From an uncultured Collinsella sp. (GTDB taxonomy: Bacteria > Actinomycetota > Coriobacteriia > Coriobacteriales > Coriobacteriaceae): a stretch of DNA of 6,944 bases. The stretch spans positions 1 through 6,944 of the forward strand of contig CABUDZ010000100.1 of NCBI GenBank assembly GCA_902490445.1. The letters are read 5' to 3'. The position numbers and the translations under genes are program-made. Below, one piece after another: positions 6,730-6,944 of the stretch. The notes beneath the pieces were generated by a model. The model did not search any database, was not told the DNA's origin, and was given only the letters and a program-made list of their open reading frames with translations. Within the stretch, counting starts at the first letter, position 1, and each line of letters opens with the position of its first letter.

Positions 6730-6861
6730 CGCGGAGAATCCGCGTATTTGCTTCGCAAATCCGCACCGGCTTCGGCCGCCTGCCGGCGTCCTCGCCCGCT
6801 CGCTACAAACGCTCCGCGTTTGCTTAACGCTCGCGCCCTGCGCAGAGTTCGATTCTCCGCG
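6730..6861. repeat. Nested hairpin element closed by an 11-bp perfect stem
   Basis: The arms 6730-6740 and 6851-6861 (CGCGGAGAATC and its exact complement) enclose at least three further hairpins. These are ATTTGC-TTC-GCAAAT at 6746-6760, extended by GCG/CGC across one mismatch to 6742-6764; CGGC-TTCG-GCCG at 6767-6778, a classic UUCG tetraloop on the plus strand; and CAAACGC-TCC-GCGTTTG at 6806-6822. The right arm contains GTTCGATT, reminiscent of a tRNA T-loop, but no acceptor or anticodon arm fits. Which strand, if either, is transcribed is not known. It could be a structured RNA, or a non-autonomous mobile element with terminal inverted repeats. Confidence 0.5.
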
Positions 6862-6873
6862 GTATCTGTAAGT

Positions 6874-6910
6874 AATAAAAAGGCAGGTAGAGACACTTCT
6901 CTACCTGCCT
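6874..6910 (-). terminator. Rho-independent terminator of a gene beyond the right edge
   Basis: A perfect 13-bp stem (6910-6898 with 6893-6881) with a 4-base loop is followed on the minus strand by TTTTATT. The T-run lies on this side only, so it ends minus-strand transcripts entering from the right. Minus-strand frames with stops at 6930-6928 or 6914-6912 could be the tail of that gene. Confidence 0.85.
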
Positions 6911-6944
6911 GTTACATATGGTGGAGCTTATGAGAAAAACGGCG

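Noticed and set aside
6730..6870. Possible tRNA suggested by GAGTTCGATTCTCCGC near 6846
   Set aside because: The T-arm has a mismatch, and no matching acceptor, D or anticodon arm can be placed upstream at tRNA distances.
6317..6896. Minus-strand open frames of 138 and 149 codons over the dyad array
   Set aside because: One starts inside the terminator hairpin, the other overlaps the patatin start, neither has a credible ribosome binding site, and the 62-base period shifts frame at every unit.

Overview
The window looks like chromosomal DNA from a GC-rich Gram-positive bacterium, most likely a Coriobacteriia (Collinsella-like) actinobacterium. This rests on the gene order rplM-rpsI-glmM, a short Gram-positive-type NagB, a stand-alone glucose-type PTS EIIA and strong AGGAGG-type ribosome binding sites. 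The taxonomic call is recognition plus inference; no search was run. Every confidently identified gene is on the minus strand, so gene order reads from high to low coordinates.

Layout from the right edge. A 13-bp hairpin with a U-tract (6874-6910) is a minus-strand terminator, implying a minus-strand transcription unit beyond the window. Between it and the patatin gene lie about 540 bases with no credible gene. They hold a 132-nt nested-hairpin element (6730-6861) and four imperfect dyads with an exact 62-bp period (6421-6668). Next come a patatin-like serine lipase (5455-6333), then rplM-rpsI (5260 down to 4419) with a promoter, a foldable 5' leader and a strong terminator. Then glmM (2958-4295), the EIIA protein (2389-2886), a long nagB leader with two competing hairpins, nagB (1388-2116) with its terminator, a roughly 390-base gene-free stretch, and the N-terminal 313 residues of a MalT/LuxR-type STAND ATPase running off the left edge.

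Three consecutive genes bear on hexosamine and sugar flux. GlmM converts glucosamine-6-phosphate to glucosamine-1-phosphate for cell-wall precursors, NagB sends the same substrate to fructose-6-phosphate and ammonia, and the EIIA protein relays PTS phosphate for sugar uptake. The split STAND protein next door could be a sensor-regulator, but its output domain is outside the window.

The coding content is mostly housekeeping and I see no obvious new enzyme system. The least explained material is non-coding: the 62-bp dyad array, the nested-hairpin element, and the rplM and nagB leaders.
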